Source: Bacillus carboniphilus (GTDB lineage: Bacteria; Bacillota; Bacilli; Bacillales; JAIVKR01). Taken from it: 64,000 nt of DNA. Below, one piece after another: positions 1-8,099 of the stretch. The position numbers and the translations under genes were made by a program. The notes under the pieces were generated by a model. The model was not told the origin of the DNA. It made no database searches and saw only the letters and a list, made by a program, of their open reading frames with translations. Position 1 is the stretch's first letter. The number at the start of each line of letters is the position of its first letter. Location: NCBI RefSeq assembly GCF_020524035.2, contig NZ_CP129013.1, positions 3,286,001-3,350,000 on the forward strand, in the 5' to 3' direction.

Positions 1-1
1 T

Positions 2-382
2 CTTTATGATCAGGTAGGGGAATTAATTGAGAAAGGTCAATTGAAAAAGGGAATAGAAGAAGTATTCTTACTCGTTAAAAAAGCAAATAAATATTTTGAT
101 GAAAGGGAGCCATGGAAAACGAGAACCGAAAATATAAAAGAGTGTAGGCAAACGCTGGCTACCTGTGTTCATTTAATCATAAATTTTGCGCAAATCTTAT
201 CACCTTTTTTACCGTTTTCCAGTCAAGAAATACAGAGGTATTTCCAGATTGAAGAGTGGAAATGGGAACCATTATTTATCATATGGAATGGAACGATTGA
301 AAATGTAAAACCATTGTTTGACCGAATTGATATAAAAGTGATTGAAGAAGAGAAGGAGAGGTTGTTTAATAAAAACGTGTAG
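2..382 (+). CDS. metG: Methionyl-tRNA synthetase, C-terminal part (5' cut by window edge)
   Basis: The reading frame is open from base 2, so the start lies outside the window. The visible 126 residues are the helical anticodon-binding domain of a class I methionyl-tRNA synthetase, which charges tRNA-Met in the cytoplasm. The segment KKANKYFDEREPWK is the family signature just after the catalytic core, followed by the LSPFLPFSSQEIQ helix. The protein stops right after this domain and has no C-terminal tRNA-binding (Trbp111-like) domain. Usual Bacillus MetG is about 650 residues and carries that domain, so this is probably the shorter type, often a second copy. Family assignment is firm; the second-copy idea is inference. 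Confidence 0.85.
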   Translation, partial: LYDQVGELIEKGQLKKGIEEVFLLVKKANKYFDEREPWKTRTENIKECRQTLATCVHLIINFAQILSPFLPFSSQEIQRYFQIEEWKWEPLFIIWNGTIENVKPLFDRIDIKVIEEEKERLFNKNV

Positions 383-409
383 GATTAAAATTTTAAAGGG
401 GAGAGGCAA

Positions 410-568
410 ATGGATTTACTTTTTTGGTTTACCATTATTCTTACTGGTTGTTTAATCTATGAAATGTATAAACTGAAGAAAAAATATCAACTAAAAGAAA
501 AAGAAATCGAATTAGAAAAGAAGAAGATAGAGTTAGAAATGATAAAATGTCAAAATCAAAAAGTGTAA
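410..568 (+). CDS. Small single-pass membrane protein with charged coiled coil
   Basis: A 52-codon gene with an ATG start behind a good AAAGGGGAGAGG ribosome binding site, 27 bases after metG. Residues 3 to 20 form one hydrophobic segment (LLFWFTIILTGCLIYEMY). The rest is almost only Lys, Glu, Leu and Ile in a heptad-like pattern, as expected for a short cytoplasmic coiled coil. A terminator follows at once, so it may be the last gene of the metG transcript. I do not recognise the family. The start is supported by the ribosome binding site, and its size and position fit a real small gene. Confidence 0.6.
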   Translation: MDLLFWFTIILTGCLIYEMYKLKKKYQLKEKEIELEKKKIELEMIKCQNQKV

Positions 569-583
569 TATTTATAAGGACTA

Positions 584-614
584 GAGGGGCTTTTTATTAT
601 TAGGTAGCCCCTTT
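584..614 (+). terminator. Rho-independent terminator after the small membrane gene
   Basis: The arms AGGGGCT and AGCCCCT are separated by about 14 bases and followed by TTTT. It closes the metG-small gene unit. Confidence 0.65.
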
Positions 615-676
615 TCAATTTTCAAATAGGTCTCCTTTAAAATTCGCTTCTTGTTTCAATGCTTTGTTCATAGCAG

Positions 677-1132
677 TTATGGCTTCTTTACTTTTTGTAC
701 ATTCTTTTCGTGGTTCAATTTAACTCGAGCATGCTGCAAGACAGGCTTTACAGATTCAACAGAGCGACCAAACCGGGTCATCCAATCATACCTTGGGATC
801 ATCCAAGTATGAAAGTGATGTGGAGTGTCTTCGTTATAGAAGTAATAGACATTTTCAATACCTAATACGTTTCTTTGAGCTTTACGAATTTTAGATAAAG
901 TATCTATGTAATTGGATTTTTCTCTTTCTGTTAATTCATCGAAGCCTTTTACGTGCCTTTTCGAAGTTAAAATCACCAACCCTCTAATAGGATAAATAAC
1001 GTCTTGATGGGCGTGAAAAAATTCTGTTTCCATTACTTTTCCTCCATCTGGTTCAACGATCCCTCCAGCTATCGCGCAGCTTAAACATTCCACTTTTATT
1101 TTTTTACCGTCAGATAAGGTAATCTCTCTCAA
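677..1132 (-). CDS. HIT-family (histidine triad-like) protein
   Basis: A 151-residue cytoplasmic protein with a TTG start placed 7 bases after an AAAGGAGGG site. The layout is that of HIT nucleotide hydrolases: an early beta region with HAHQDVIYPIRG (about residues 41-52), a middle stretch LVILTSKRHV, and a C-terminal HHFHTWMIPR (about 105-114) in the place of the HxHxH active-site triad. Members hydrolyse or transfer nucleotidyl groups. The triad here is HHFH rather than canonical HxHxHxx, so substrate and even activity are uncertain. There is one Cys pair near the N-terminus (CLSCAI) that could bind metal. It is probably a single-gene unit. Confidence 0.7.
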   Translation of the reverse strand: MREITLSDGKKIKVECLSCAIAGGIVEPDGGKVMETEFFHAHQDVIYPIRGLVILTSKRHVKGFDELTEREKSNYIDTLSKIRKAQRNVLGIENVYYFYNEDTPHHFHTWMIPRYDWMTRFGRSVESVKPVLQHARVKLNHEKNVQKVKKP

Positions 1133-1223
1133 AGAATTTCCCTCCTTTTAAGTTTTGTAATGGGATTTAAATAGAACAATAAAAGGATTTTCATCATGTA
1201 ATTATTGGTAGTTTAGGGATAGT

Positions 1224-2289
1224 TTAATTGGAAGTGAGCTCACTTTTTGTGAATTGCTCATTGAGTGAACGATAAAATTTTTCAGGTTCATCGACTCGAA
1301 TAGCCACGTTGGAATAAACCTTTTCAATCCCATAAATAAGAGTTGCGTCTGTAGGGGTCTTTAATTCTATAATCATCTGAGGATAGAGCATTTCAAGATC
1401 TCTAGCCATAAATTCAACGGTCGTTTGTTTATTTAATTTTTTTTTCTAATAGTTGTGCATCTATATTAATAGCAGAAATGTTTTCAAGGGGAATCTTCAT
1501 TTTCTTCATCAATCCCATGGACAGATATAGATGTTGGTCAGTTATTTTAATTGGGTTTAACCTTAGCGACTGTATGTCTCCTATGAAAAAAAGAATGGAG
1601 TATATATTCAATATGAGAAGCACGATTGATAATACCATTGACTGGTTGTGGAGCCACCAATGTAAGCTAATCGTCTCCAGTATAATAGCATGGATAATCA
1701 TGACTCTAAATGCAATGAAACTGGTATTTTTATGGAGAGTAAAATATTCTTTACCATTCGGTGCTTTTTGTCTCCAAGACCCTAAAGCGTAGTAAAACAT
1801 AAGCATTTCAGACACAACTACTTGTACTAGTGGATTTTTTCGTACATTTCCTTCCACTGCTTTTGGAAAAGAGTGTAACAAGCTATCTTCGCACATTCTC
1901 ACTTGTTTATATATTTTTGGTAAGTAACGTAACAAAATCAGAAGGATTGTAAACTCAAATAATAATATGAAACCTTCTATGGCAAATCCAACGTATGTTA
2001 ATACGATAAATGGTTCAAGATGGTTTTCTGAGATGAGGAATCTAGCTATAACTAAGCCAGCTGCCATGAATATGATAAATCGTTTAATGGAATCACTTTT
2101 TTTCTTATAAATGGCTAACAAAATCAATGGTACAAAAATGGCTAAATCAAATAGGGAGCCGAAGACAACCCATTTGCTTTCTGTGGGGAGATCTATTGGA
2201 GATCTGTATAAGAGCAGATTAGTAGTTAATACGATGAATACCAATGAAATTGCAATATAATGTCTTTTGTTTGTTTCCCATGCAAACAA
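1224..2289 (-). pseudogene. Multi-pass membrane protein broken by a one-base frameshift
   Basis: The first 286 codons (2289 to 1429) encode about seven hydrophobic segments and end ...QLLEKKIK just after a run of nine A on the coding strand (1437-1445). Reading eight A instead continues without a break through LNKQTTVEF into the downstream frame that ends at 1224. That tail contains MIIELKTPTDATLIYG, which fits as a cytosolic domain. The restored protein would be about 354 residues. Bacillus has membrane proteins of this general design, sometimes mislabelled as carotene monooxygenases; I do not know the function. The break could be a sequencing error or homopolymer phase variation. Confidence 0.7.
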
Positions 2290-2492
2290 AGAATCACCTC
2301 TTTTTGTTATCTCTTTAATAATAACTGAAATTTGGATATTTTCACACAGTTGAAATCGTTTTTTTCATTAATTATTGAACTACACATGATTGTTACCATA
2401 AATCTTTTCTTTTTTAGACATATGCTTGACCATTAATTATGTATGATCTTTAAGTATAGAAAGCATCAAAAGATAAGAAAGAGGCGATAAAG

Positions 2493-2918
2493 TTGAAAAA
2501 AGTTATAGCTGCATGTATGGCGATTTCATTAATTACAGCTGGCTGTTCTATCGATCAAGAAGTTGTTGAAGGAGAAAATACAGAAGAGAATATGGACTCA
2601 CAATCAGAAAATAGTGCTACAGAAAATGGTGAAAGGCCAAGTGAAGAAAGACCCAATGGGGAAGGACAAATGGGTGAAGAAGGGATGACACCTCCTGATT
2701 TAGAAGAGATTGATCTTCCAGAAGGAGTGGAATTACCAGAAGAGATGACTTTACCTCAAGTAATTCAGTACATTATGGAATCTGATGTGGATGAACTACC
2801 AGATGGTATGACTATACACGAAGATATGGATATAAAAGGTTTTCTAGAATGGATAGAGGAAAACCTACCCGCTCCAAATCATGGCCAAGGTGGGCAAAGA
2901 GATGAAGGTCAAGGTTAG
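2493..2918 (+). CDS. Acidic secreted lipoprotein of unknown function
   Basis: A 141-residue protein with a TTG start behind AGAAAGAGG. The N-terminus is a lipoprotein signal: MKK, a hydrophobic core, and the lipobox ITAGC with Cys18 as the predicted lipid-modified residue. The mature part is very rich in Glu, Gly, Pro and Asn, with repeated MGEEGM, LPEGVELPEE and LPDGMT motifs, and ends in a GQGGQRDEGQG tail. It should sit on the outer face of the membrane as a flexible acidic chain. No enzyme motif is visible. It stands alone between two opposing genes, with its own terminator. I do not recognise the family. Confidence 0.7.
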   Translation: MKKVIAACMAISLITAGCSIDQEVVEGENTEENMDSQSENSATENGERPSEERPNGEGQMGEEGMTPPDLEEIDLPEGVELPEEMTLPQVIQYIMESDVDELPDGMTIHEDMDIKGFLEWIEENLPAPNHGQGGQRDEGQG

Positions 2919-2950
2919 ATCTATCCATTCTGCACAATTTTGATATAAAA

Positions 2951-2990
2951 AAACTAAAGGAACAGTCTAAAGAGCTCCTTTGGTTTAATA
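2951..2990. terminator. Probable bidirectional terminator
   Basis: AAACTAAAGGA pairs with TCCTTTGGTTT (one G-T pair) around a 14-base loop. It lies between two converging genes, with A-rich sequence before and T-rich sequence after, so it could serve both. Confidence 0.5.
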
Positions 2991-3012
2991 TTTTATAGTT
3001 ATTATCAATCAA

Positions 3013-3666
3013 CTATTTTTCCTCAAGATAGATTTTAATTGAAAACGTTTCTCCATTTTTCGTTTTAAAGGTTACTTCCCCTGAATAATCTTCGATTGCT
3101 TCTTCAATAGCCTCATTTAATTGTGTTAGACTACTTTTTGTACCGTTAATTTTGAAGTTTATGTCTTCTTCTATAGTAATGGTCATGGTATCATCTTCTT
3201 CATCATCTTCATCATCTTTAAACAGGTCGACTACATAATACATGATCATATAAATTGAGGCTAAACTAAATCCTACTCCAACTGCCCCTAACCAACTAAC
3301 AGTGATTTCATTTATAAACCAGATCGTTAAACTGAATAATAGAGTGTTCATGATATACATAAATATTTTTTCTGATTTCGTTTCGTGAGTTTGAAATAGA
3401 TAACCCCATGGCTGGCGCTTCCATAGTAGAATCATTACATCGACTAGTAATGAGAATAGAAAGCTTACAAGTGTAATTTTCAAAGACATTTTAAAAAATG
3501 CAAAGGCTCCAATAACATGGATCGTTATTAAGTCGAGTTGATCGAAGATAAATAAATTTGCCGCAATTAATAGGAAAGGAATTGATAGGACAATGACAAC
3601 TGCTAATAAGACAATAAAAATTATAACGAGGAGGAAAAAAGCATTTAATAGTTTTTTAATTGACAT
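3013..3666 (-). CDS. Four-helix membrane protein with acidic cytosolic tail
   Basis: A 217-residue protein. Residues 1-35, 45-85, 100-120 and 122-150 are strongly hydrophobic, giving about four transmembrane helices. They are followed by an Asp/Glu run (FKDDEDDEEDD) and a beta-rich tail of about 60 residues (ITIEEDINFKINGT ... EVTFKTKNGETFSIKIYLEEK). The membrane part has some likeness to small regulatory membrane proteins such as YrvL, but I cannot place it firmly. It converges on the lipoprotein gene at 2493. Upstream of its start lies a perfect 34-base palindrome. Confidence 0.55.
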   Translation of the reverse strand: MSIKKLLNAFFLLVIIFIVLLAVVIVLSIPFLLIAANLFIFDQLDLITIHVIGAFAFFKMSLKITLVSFLFSLLVDVMILLWKRQPWGYLFQTHETKSEKIFMYIMNTLLFSLTIWFINEITVSWLGAVGVGFSLASIYMIMYYVVDLFKDDEDDEEDDTMTITIEEDINFKINGTKSSLTQLNEAIEEAIEDYSGEVTFKTKNGETFSIKIYLEEK

Positions 3667-3760
3667 AGTGAGATCTCCAAATGTTTTTGTAGTTTAAGAT
3701 TGAAAGTAAAATCAAGGACGAGTGAAGACTATATTTAGTTAAAATAAAGGAGGTCTATCA

Positions 3761-3794
3761 ATCATTATTTGAAGGAATTCCTTCAAATAATGAT
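3761..3794. repeat. Perfect 34-bp palindrome between divergent genes
   Basis: ATCATTATTTGAAGGAA is followed directly by its exact reverse complement with no loop. It sits between the divergent genes at 3666(-) and 3914(+). A loop-free palindrome is more like an operator for a dimeric or tetrameric regulator, or a cruciform site, than like a terminator. Confidence 0.7.
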
Positions 3795-3913
3795 GTCATT
3801 CTCTACATTTTCGTTTATGATAATTAATATATCATAAAAAGTTCAATTATTGTAATATATTAAAATGGTAATTGGTGAACATAGTAAAAACAAGTCTTAA
3901 GGGGGATGGTAGA

Positions 3914-4291
3914 ATGAAAGTCAATGAAGGAGATCAATTCGTGTGGGGAAAAAGGTTTACTGAAGAAGATATACTTCAGTTTGCGGAGCTAACAGGCGAT
4001 AAAGGCCGTCACCATATGGAATGCGATGAAAGTGGAAAGTTAATGGTTCACGGATTGTTAACCGCTAGCATAGGAACAAAAATTGCTGGTGATTTAAACT
4101 ATATAGGAAGTATGCTTTATACTGAATATTTTCGGCCAGTTTTCAGTGGTGATACGATCGAATGCGAGTTAAACATTATAAAAGTAGAGGAATTAGAAGG
4201 CATACAAAAAGTTTCTCTTGAGAGCGTCTATAAGAATCAAAAAGGGAAAATAGTGATGCAAGCAAAAAGCGAGGGGATTATTAGAAACTAG
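3914..4291 (+). CDS. MaoC-like hot-dog dehydratase/hydratase family protein
   Basis: The start chosen is the ATG after GGGGGATGGTAGA, 14 codons inside the longest frame, giving 125 residues. The order matches MaoC-like enoyl-CoA hydratases with the hot-dog fold: an FTEEDILQFAELTGD helix with the catalytic Asp region, MVHGLLTASIGT as the central helix, and a strand YFRPVFSGDTIECEL. The usual D-x-N-P-x-H motif is altered here to DKGRHHME, so the Asp-His pair is partly changed and the substrate is open. It should be soluble and dimeric. It appears to be a single gene closed by a hairpin that overlaps its stop codon. Confidence 0.75.
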   Translation: MKVNEGDQFVWGKRFTEEDILQFAELTGDKGRHHMECDESGKLMVHGLLTASIGTKIAGDLNYIGSMLYTEYFRPVFSGDTIECELNIIKVEELEGIQKVSLESVYKNQKGKIVMQAKSEGIIRN

Positions 4292-4317
4292 AGTAGATTT
4301 TTGACTATCTACTCTAG
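4288..4317. terminator. Hairpin at the 3' end of the MaoC-like gene
   Basis: CTAGAGTAGAT and ATCTACTCTAG form an 11-base perfect stem with an 8-base loop. It overlaps the stop codon and has no good T-run, so termination is likely but not certain. It lies between converging genes. Confidence 0.55.
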
Positions 4318-4323
4318 CCTACC

Positions 4324-4569
4324 TTAATCTCTAATAGGTCTTTCTAATGAATGTAAATCTTCATCTAAATTAGTAAGCTTCTGCTCTACCACTTGTTGAG
4401 CATCTTTGATGGCTCCATTATAAAAGAAAGGTCCCAGCTCCTTTAAAGCGAAATCAAGGAAATTTTCTGCTGCCAATAAACCAATTTCTTCAGAACGCTC
4501 CGTATAAAAGTAATGTTGGATTTTTTCGATAATTAAATCTTTCTTTTCTTTAGGAAATTTCATGTGCAT
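4324..4569 (-). CDS. DUF2164 family protein
   Basis: An 81-residue soluble protein whose ATG follows TAAGGAGGGG by six bases. The pattern FPKEKKDLIIEKIQHYF, then ERSEEIGLLAAENFLDFALKE, then GPFFYNGAIKDAQ is the whole DUF2164 domain, a small all-helical family in Firmicutes and Proteobacteria with no known function. The length is normal for the family. It is read toward the MaoC-like gene and shares the hairpin between them. Confidence 0.75.
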   Translation of the reverse strand: MHMKFPKEKKDLIIEKIQHYFYTERSEEIGLLAAENFLDFALKELGPFFYNGAIKDAQQVVEQKLTNLDEDLHSLERPIRD

Positions 4570-4644
4570 CGAGTTCCCCTCCTTATAAAGTACAGTTTTA
4601 TTATAACAAGAATAGGAAGAATGAAAGAACGAAATGGAGGGGAT

Positions 4645-5034
4645 CTAAACTCTTCCGAAGCTAACAAACCTACTTTTCCAGTACACGGTGGTGACATCAG
4701 TAAAACCTATACCATTTCTATTAGCGTCAAACATAAGATTATTTCCTACATATATACCAACATGTGTAATGACCCTTTTTGATTTACGTGTGTTTGTAAA
4801 GAAGACTAAATCTCCTTCTTTTGCATATTCAGTTCGAATTTTTGTGCATTGTTGATACTGTTTTTGTGCTGTTCTAGGAAGTGAAATCCCACCTTTTTTA
4901 AAAGTCCATTGCGTAAATCCTGAACAGTCGAAACCTGTATGAGGATTAGAACCTCCCCATACATATTTCATACCTATATATTGTTCCGCTTCAGAAATTA
5001 TTTTTAAAAAAGTATCTTTTAACAAAGATATCAC
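4645..5034 (-). CDS. NlpC/P60 family cell-wall endopeptidase domain protein
   Basis: A 129-residue single-domain protein. The catalytic Cys sits in FDCSGFTQW (about residue 36), the catalytic His in ITHVGIYVG (about 90), and the polar third residue probably in the FDANRNG strand. Family members cut D-Glu to diaminopimelate type bonds in peptidoglycan stems. No signal peptide or cell-wall binding repeat is seen, unlike most secreted Bacillus members. It may therefore act in the cytosol on imported muropeptides or be a shortened form. The start may be GTG at 5034 or TTG at 5025; AGGGTGA lies at the right distance for the TTG. Confidence 0.8.
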   Translation of the reverse strand: MISLLKDTFLKIISEAEQYIGMKYVWGGSNPHTGFDCSGFTQWTFKKGGISLPRTAQKQYQQCTKIRTEYAKEGDLVFFTNTRKSKRVITHVGIYVGNNLMFDANRNGIGFTDVTTVYWKSRFVSFGRV

Positions 5035-5162
5035 CCTAAATTAAAATGTTTACTATATGATATTTTTTTATCGTATAAATGCTTGTACTAATGACGCGAA
5101 AATTTAAAAATAGGTAGTTATAATTAAGATATAAGAGATCTAACAAAGGGGAGTTGTTGACA

Positions 5163-5432
5163 TTGAAATATCATATTTTCATCAGAGGGAAAGTACAAAA
5201 GGTTGGTTTTCGAAAGTTTACAGCATCAGCGGCAAAAAAACTTCATATAGTGGGATGGGTTAAAAATAATGACGATGGAAAGGTTGAAGTTGTTGCAGAA
5301 GGCGAGAAAGAAAATTTGAATAAATTTGTAAAAAAACTAAAAAGGGGACCTTTAGTTTCAAAGGTGGATGAAGTAAAGATTACGGAATATCCTACAACGA
5401 AAACTACATTCAAAAGCTTTGAGATTATATAG
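5163..5432 (+). CDS. acyP: Acylphosphatase
   Basis: A 90-residue enzyme that hydrolyses the carboxyl-phosphate bond of acylphosphates in the cytosol. The substrate-binding loop GKVQKVGFRKF holds the catalytic Arg, and the catalytic Asn is in GWVKNNDDGKVEV, both with normal spacing. The TTG at 5163 is preferred because AAAGGGGAG lies about ten bases upstream and the result has the usual family length; the earlier TTGs are too close to that site. The gene is followed by a small membrane gene and the racemase on the same strand. Confidence 0.9.
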   Translation: MKYHIFIRGKVQKVGFRKFTASAAKKLHIVGWVKNNDDGKVEVVAEGEKENLNKFVKKLKRGPLVSKVDEVKITEYPTTKTTFKSFEII

Positions 5433-5484
5433 ATGAAAGAGAATAGATTGAAACAATGGATGTGGACTCTATTAAAAAAAGTGG

Positions 5485-5688
5485 ATGGAAGTACCCAAGC
5501 TTTATAAACAAGTAATTTCTGTATCTATTACATTGATCAGTTTCGGATACTTACTATGGTCTGGTGTGAGTAGGCTAATAAAGATATCTAAAGAACCAAT
5601 TCCCCCCATGGATTTTATGTTTATTATCGCTGCATCAGTCTTGGTGTTTATTGGAATGAAAACGTATTTACGAAGAAGTGAGAGGTGA
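5485..5688 (+). CDS. Small two-helix membrane protein
   Basis: A 67-residue protein with hydrophobic segments at about residues 10-30 and 43-60, and a basic C-terminus (KTYLRRSER). A stop lies in frame just upstream, so the ATG at 5485 is the only usable start, with a weak ribosome binding site. It ends six bases before the racemase start and may be cotranscribed with acyP and the racemase. The family is not recognised. Confidence 0.5.
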   Translation: MEVPKLYKQVISVSITLISFGYLLWSGVSRLIKISKEPIPPMDFMFIIAASVLVFIGMKTYLRRSER

Positions 5689-5694
5689 TGAGAG

Positions 5695-6373
5695 ATGATT
5701 GGAATTTTAGCAGGGATGGGACCAAAATCAACGGCCCCTTTTATAGAAAAAGTGAATTATTATTCTCAAAAATTATATGGAGCACAAAATGACATTGACT
5801 TTCCTCATATGATGATTTATTCGTGTCCGACCCCCCTTTTACGTAGATCACCCTATCGACCACGCAAAAATGAAAGATGCGATTGTAAATGGTGCTAAAC
5901 GATTAGAAAGTACAGAGATTTCATTTATGGCTATTCCATGTAACACGGCTCATTTGTATTTTCCTCAAATAGAAAAAGAACTAGACGTCCCATTGATAAA
6001 TATGATTGAGGAAACGATTAAGGAAATACCGAACGATGTTCAAAAAGTAGCTGTTCTTGCAACCCAACCAACAACAGAATCGAACATTTATCAGAATGAT
6101 TTATGTAAATCTGGATTCACACCTATTCAAGAAGAAGGTTGGCAAGAGAAGATTAATCTGATTTTAAAGGCTATAAAACAAGAGGACGGTTATAACCAAG
6201 CTAAGAATTTGTGGGAAGAATTACTGTTAGAACTAGATAGGAAAGTAGACTCGGTGGTAATTGCTTGCACAGACTTAAATGTATTAATAGATGATTCTTC
6301 TTCCAAAAGCATGATTGATTCCTCAAGTAGTTTAGCAAAAGCAGTAGTGAAACGTTATTATTCAGGTTCGTAA
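5695..6373 (+). pseudogene. Aspartate/glutamate racemase family gene with a one-base frameshift
   Basis: The first part begins MIGILAGMGPKSTAPF, the typical N-terminus of aspartate racemases, with an AGAGGTGATGAGAG site in front. The second part holds FMAIPCNTAH with one catalytic Cys and VVIACTDLNVL with the other. The frame breaks in a run of six C at 5831-5836. With five C the sequence reads TPFYVDHPIDHAKMKD and joins both parts into about 226 residues, the usual family length. The enzyme would interconvert L- and D-amino acids by two-base catalysis. Because both catalytic Cys are kept, a sequencing error or very recent mutation is likely. Confidence 0.85.
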
Positions 6374-6401
6374 ATCATAAACTATTTAGCATTTAAGTTA
6401 T

Positions 6402-6430
6402 ATTTTACATTTTAATATGTAAAATTTTTT
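6402..6430 (+). terminator. Rho-independent terminator after the racemase gene
   Basis: ATTTTACAT and ATGTAAAAT form a nine-base stem followed by seven T. Confidence 0.65.
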
Positions 6431-6479
6431 TGAGATAATTAATCTTAAAAGGAATACTGGAGAAAGCGTGAATGTCTAA

Positions 6480-7649
6480 ATGTTATTAATAGAAATCAAG
6501 CAAAGTATCATGAATGACTCACAAAATAAAGTGAGAAGTTATCAAGAAATTGCTGATATGATTGGGGTAACGAAAAACACGGTTACGAACACGATTAAGT
6601 TTATTGAAACTGGGCGTCCGCAAACCTCTTTACAAGCCATATTAGGTTATCATCAATTGTATGCTAGTTTAGATGATCATGAGAGGACAACTATAAGAGA
6701 TTATGTCGAGAACTATGACTTAAAATCGAGTCATTTAAAGGATGTAATGGACTATTGTTATGAAAATGACTATTTTGAAGTTCTAGAATTGGCAATAAAA
6801 AAGAGTAAGGAAAAACCGTACGAAATGTCAAAGGTTGCTAGGCTTTATGAATTGTTGGCGAAACCGAGAATGCGTGAAATAAGTTATGTTGAGGCGTACG
6901 CTCAGTCCAAAAAGATTGATTACCGCCATCCGCATGTTGAAATTTTAAAGAGATATTTAGAAATTGTTTATCTTACGAATGAAGATGATTTTGTAAATTC
7001 TGAAGAAAAATGTATCGAACTAATGGGCATTTTGCAAAAATCAGATCCTCATGAATTGCCAGTAACAAATATTAATACCCGTGTGAACGTTGTTTTCTTA
7101 AAAGTTATGTTTGTACAGCAAAAATATCATTTAGTTAGAGAAACTGGGTTTAAGCTACTTGATGATCTTTCGGGAAACCGTTTTACTGCAATGGTATTCA
7201 TCTATATTGGTTTATCCTATCAATATGAAGATTACCATCTAGCAAAGGTGCATTTTTTAAAAGCATTAGAGATTTACAAAAGGTTGAAGTTGAAAGGTGA
7301 CTATATAGTAACGCAAAGAAATTTGGAGTTAACCTCTGTCATTTTCGATCGCTATCGTATAGAAGAGTTAGTTGATTCTAAAACAATCGCAATTGCTTAT
7401 TGTTTGGAAGGAAGAATGAGAGAAGCTGATAAAATAGTAACCGAACTTGAAAAAGGTGACCTAGGTTCTCCGATTTTACTTATTTCTAGAGGATTAATCG
7501 AGTTATATGAAACAGGTAGAGACATCTACTTAAGATTATCAAAACTCAACTTTGAAAAGTGCGGCGACTTTCACTTTGCCGAGCTACCAATGAAAATTAA
7601 AGAGCTGTTTTTACAAAAGAGACAAGAGTGGGACGTTATTGATTTATAA
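6480..7649 (+). CDS. AimR-family peptide-sensing transcription regulator (arbitrium receptor-like)
   Basis: A 389-residue protein. Residues 18-45 (RSYQEIADMIGVTKNTVTNTIKF) form a helix-turn-helix. The rest is all helical and TPR-like, with a stretch around NTRVNVVFLKVMF and YIGLSYQYEDYHLAKVHFLKAL that follows the phage SPbeta and phi3T AimR pattern (TRV ... YLTIGNSLLFSNYELAQENFLKGL). The length also matches AimR (about 380-390). AimR proteins bind DNA and release it when they bind a short secreted peptide, deciding between lysis and lysogeny. No phage genes are near, so this is a chromosomal member with unknown targets. A terminator separates it from the racemase. A convergent small peptide gene overlaps its 3' end by 14 bases. 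The start is not certain because the nearest GGAG is rather far upstream. Confidence 0.75.
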   Translation: MLLIEIKQSIMNDSQNKVRSYQEIADMIGVTKNTVTNTIKFIETGRPQTSLQAILGYHQLYASLDDHERTTIRDYVENYDLKSSHLKDVMDYCYENDYFEVLELAIKKSKEKPYEMSKVARLYELLAKPRMREISYVEAYAQSKKIDYRHPHVEILKRYLEIVYLTNEDDFVNSEEKCIELMGILQKSDPHELPVTNINTRVNVVFLKVMFVQQKYHLVRETGFKLLDDLSGNRFTAMVFIYIGLSYQYEDYHLAKVHFLKALEIYKRLKLKGDYIVTQRNLELTSVIFDRYRIEELVDSKTIAIAYCLEGRMREADKIVTELEKGDLGSPILLISRGLIELYETGRDIYLRLSKLNFEKCGDFHFAELPMKIKELFLQKRQEWDVIDL

Positions 7650-7752
7650 TGCGCACACTTTTTTCTGTTTTTAAGTAATGATAAATTCCTACACAAATAG
7701 GTATTAACAATAGGGTCAAAATCAATAATCTTATTTTTTTCAATTTAAACAT
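7636..7752 (-). CDS. Convergent small hydrophobic peptide, candidate signal precursor for the AimR-like receptor
   Basis: A 38-codon gene, too short for routine calling. The ATG at 7752 follows TTGGAGCC with eight bases between GGAG and the start. The product has a basic N-terminus (MFKLKK), a hydrophobic stretch (LLILTLLLIPICVGIYHYL) and a short polar tail (KTEKSVRIINQ). This is the layout of a secreted peptide precursor. A good sigma-A type promoter lies 38 bases upstream on the same strand. It runs opposite to the AimR-like gene and overlaps its last 14 bases. Known AimP genes lie on the same strand as aimR, so the arrangement is unusual and more like Rgg/SHP pairs. The role as signal is inference. 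Confidence 0.5.
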   Translation of the reverse strand: MFKLKKIRLLILTLLLIPICVGIYHYLKTEKSVRIINQ

Positions 7753-7789
7753 TCATTAGGCTCCAATTCTATTTTTTCAATTTCGAATC

Positions 7790-7818
7790 ATTTTATCCGA
7801 TAGATGGATATATTGCAA
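7790..7818 (-). promoter_or_regulatory. Sigma-A type promoter of the convergent peptide gene
   Basis: On the minus strand TTGCAA (7818-7813) and TAAAAT (7795-7790) are exactly 17 bases apart. Transcription would start near 7783, giving a leader of about 30 bases before the ATG at 7752. Confidence 0.55.
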
Positions 7819-8099
7819 GATTCTTCAGTGGTGAATAAAAAACTAAATGGTAAGCATAGATTAAATGGAACCAAGATATTGAGCTTTCTTTTCAATTGGC
7901 TAGTTTTAACCACGAACATTTTTCATTTGACATTTGTTTTTGGTTAGGATACGTTAGTAATAATATAATCGTCTAAGGAAATTTTAAACTTAAGCTTTAG
8001 CATTCTTTCAATCTCGTACATTGTTTGAGTGAAAAAGCGGTATTTAGGAATTTTAACGGGAGCTCTTACAAATAACTTGTTCGAAGTTAGTTGAAGTGA
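7819..8099. other. Intergenic sequence without a supported gene
   Basis: AT-rich sequence between the peptide gene promoter and the dabB leader. Short open frames on both strands lack ribosome binding sites and family likeness. I see nothing else in it. Confidence 0.5.

Noticed and set aside
6480..7649. AimR-like gene as part of a prophage
   Set aside because: No integrase, repressor, structural or lysis genes are found on either side.
7804..7947. A 47-codon plus-strand frame downstream of the AimR-like gene as candidate aimP
   Set aside because: It lacks a ribosome binding site and an N-terminal signal segment; its ATG lies within the minus-strand promoter of the better candidate.
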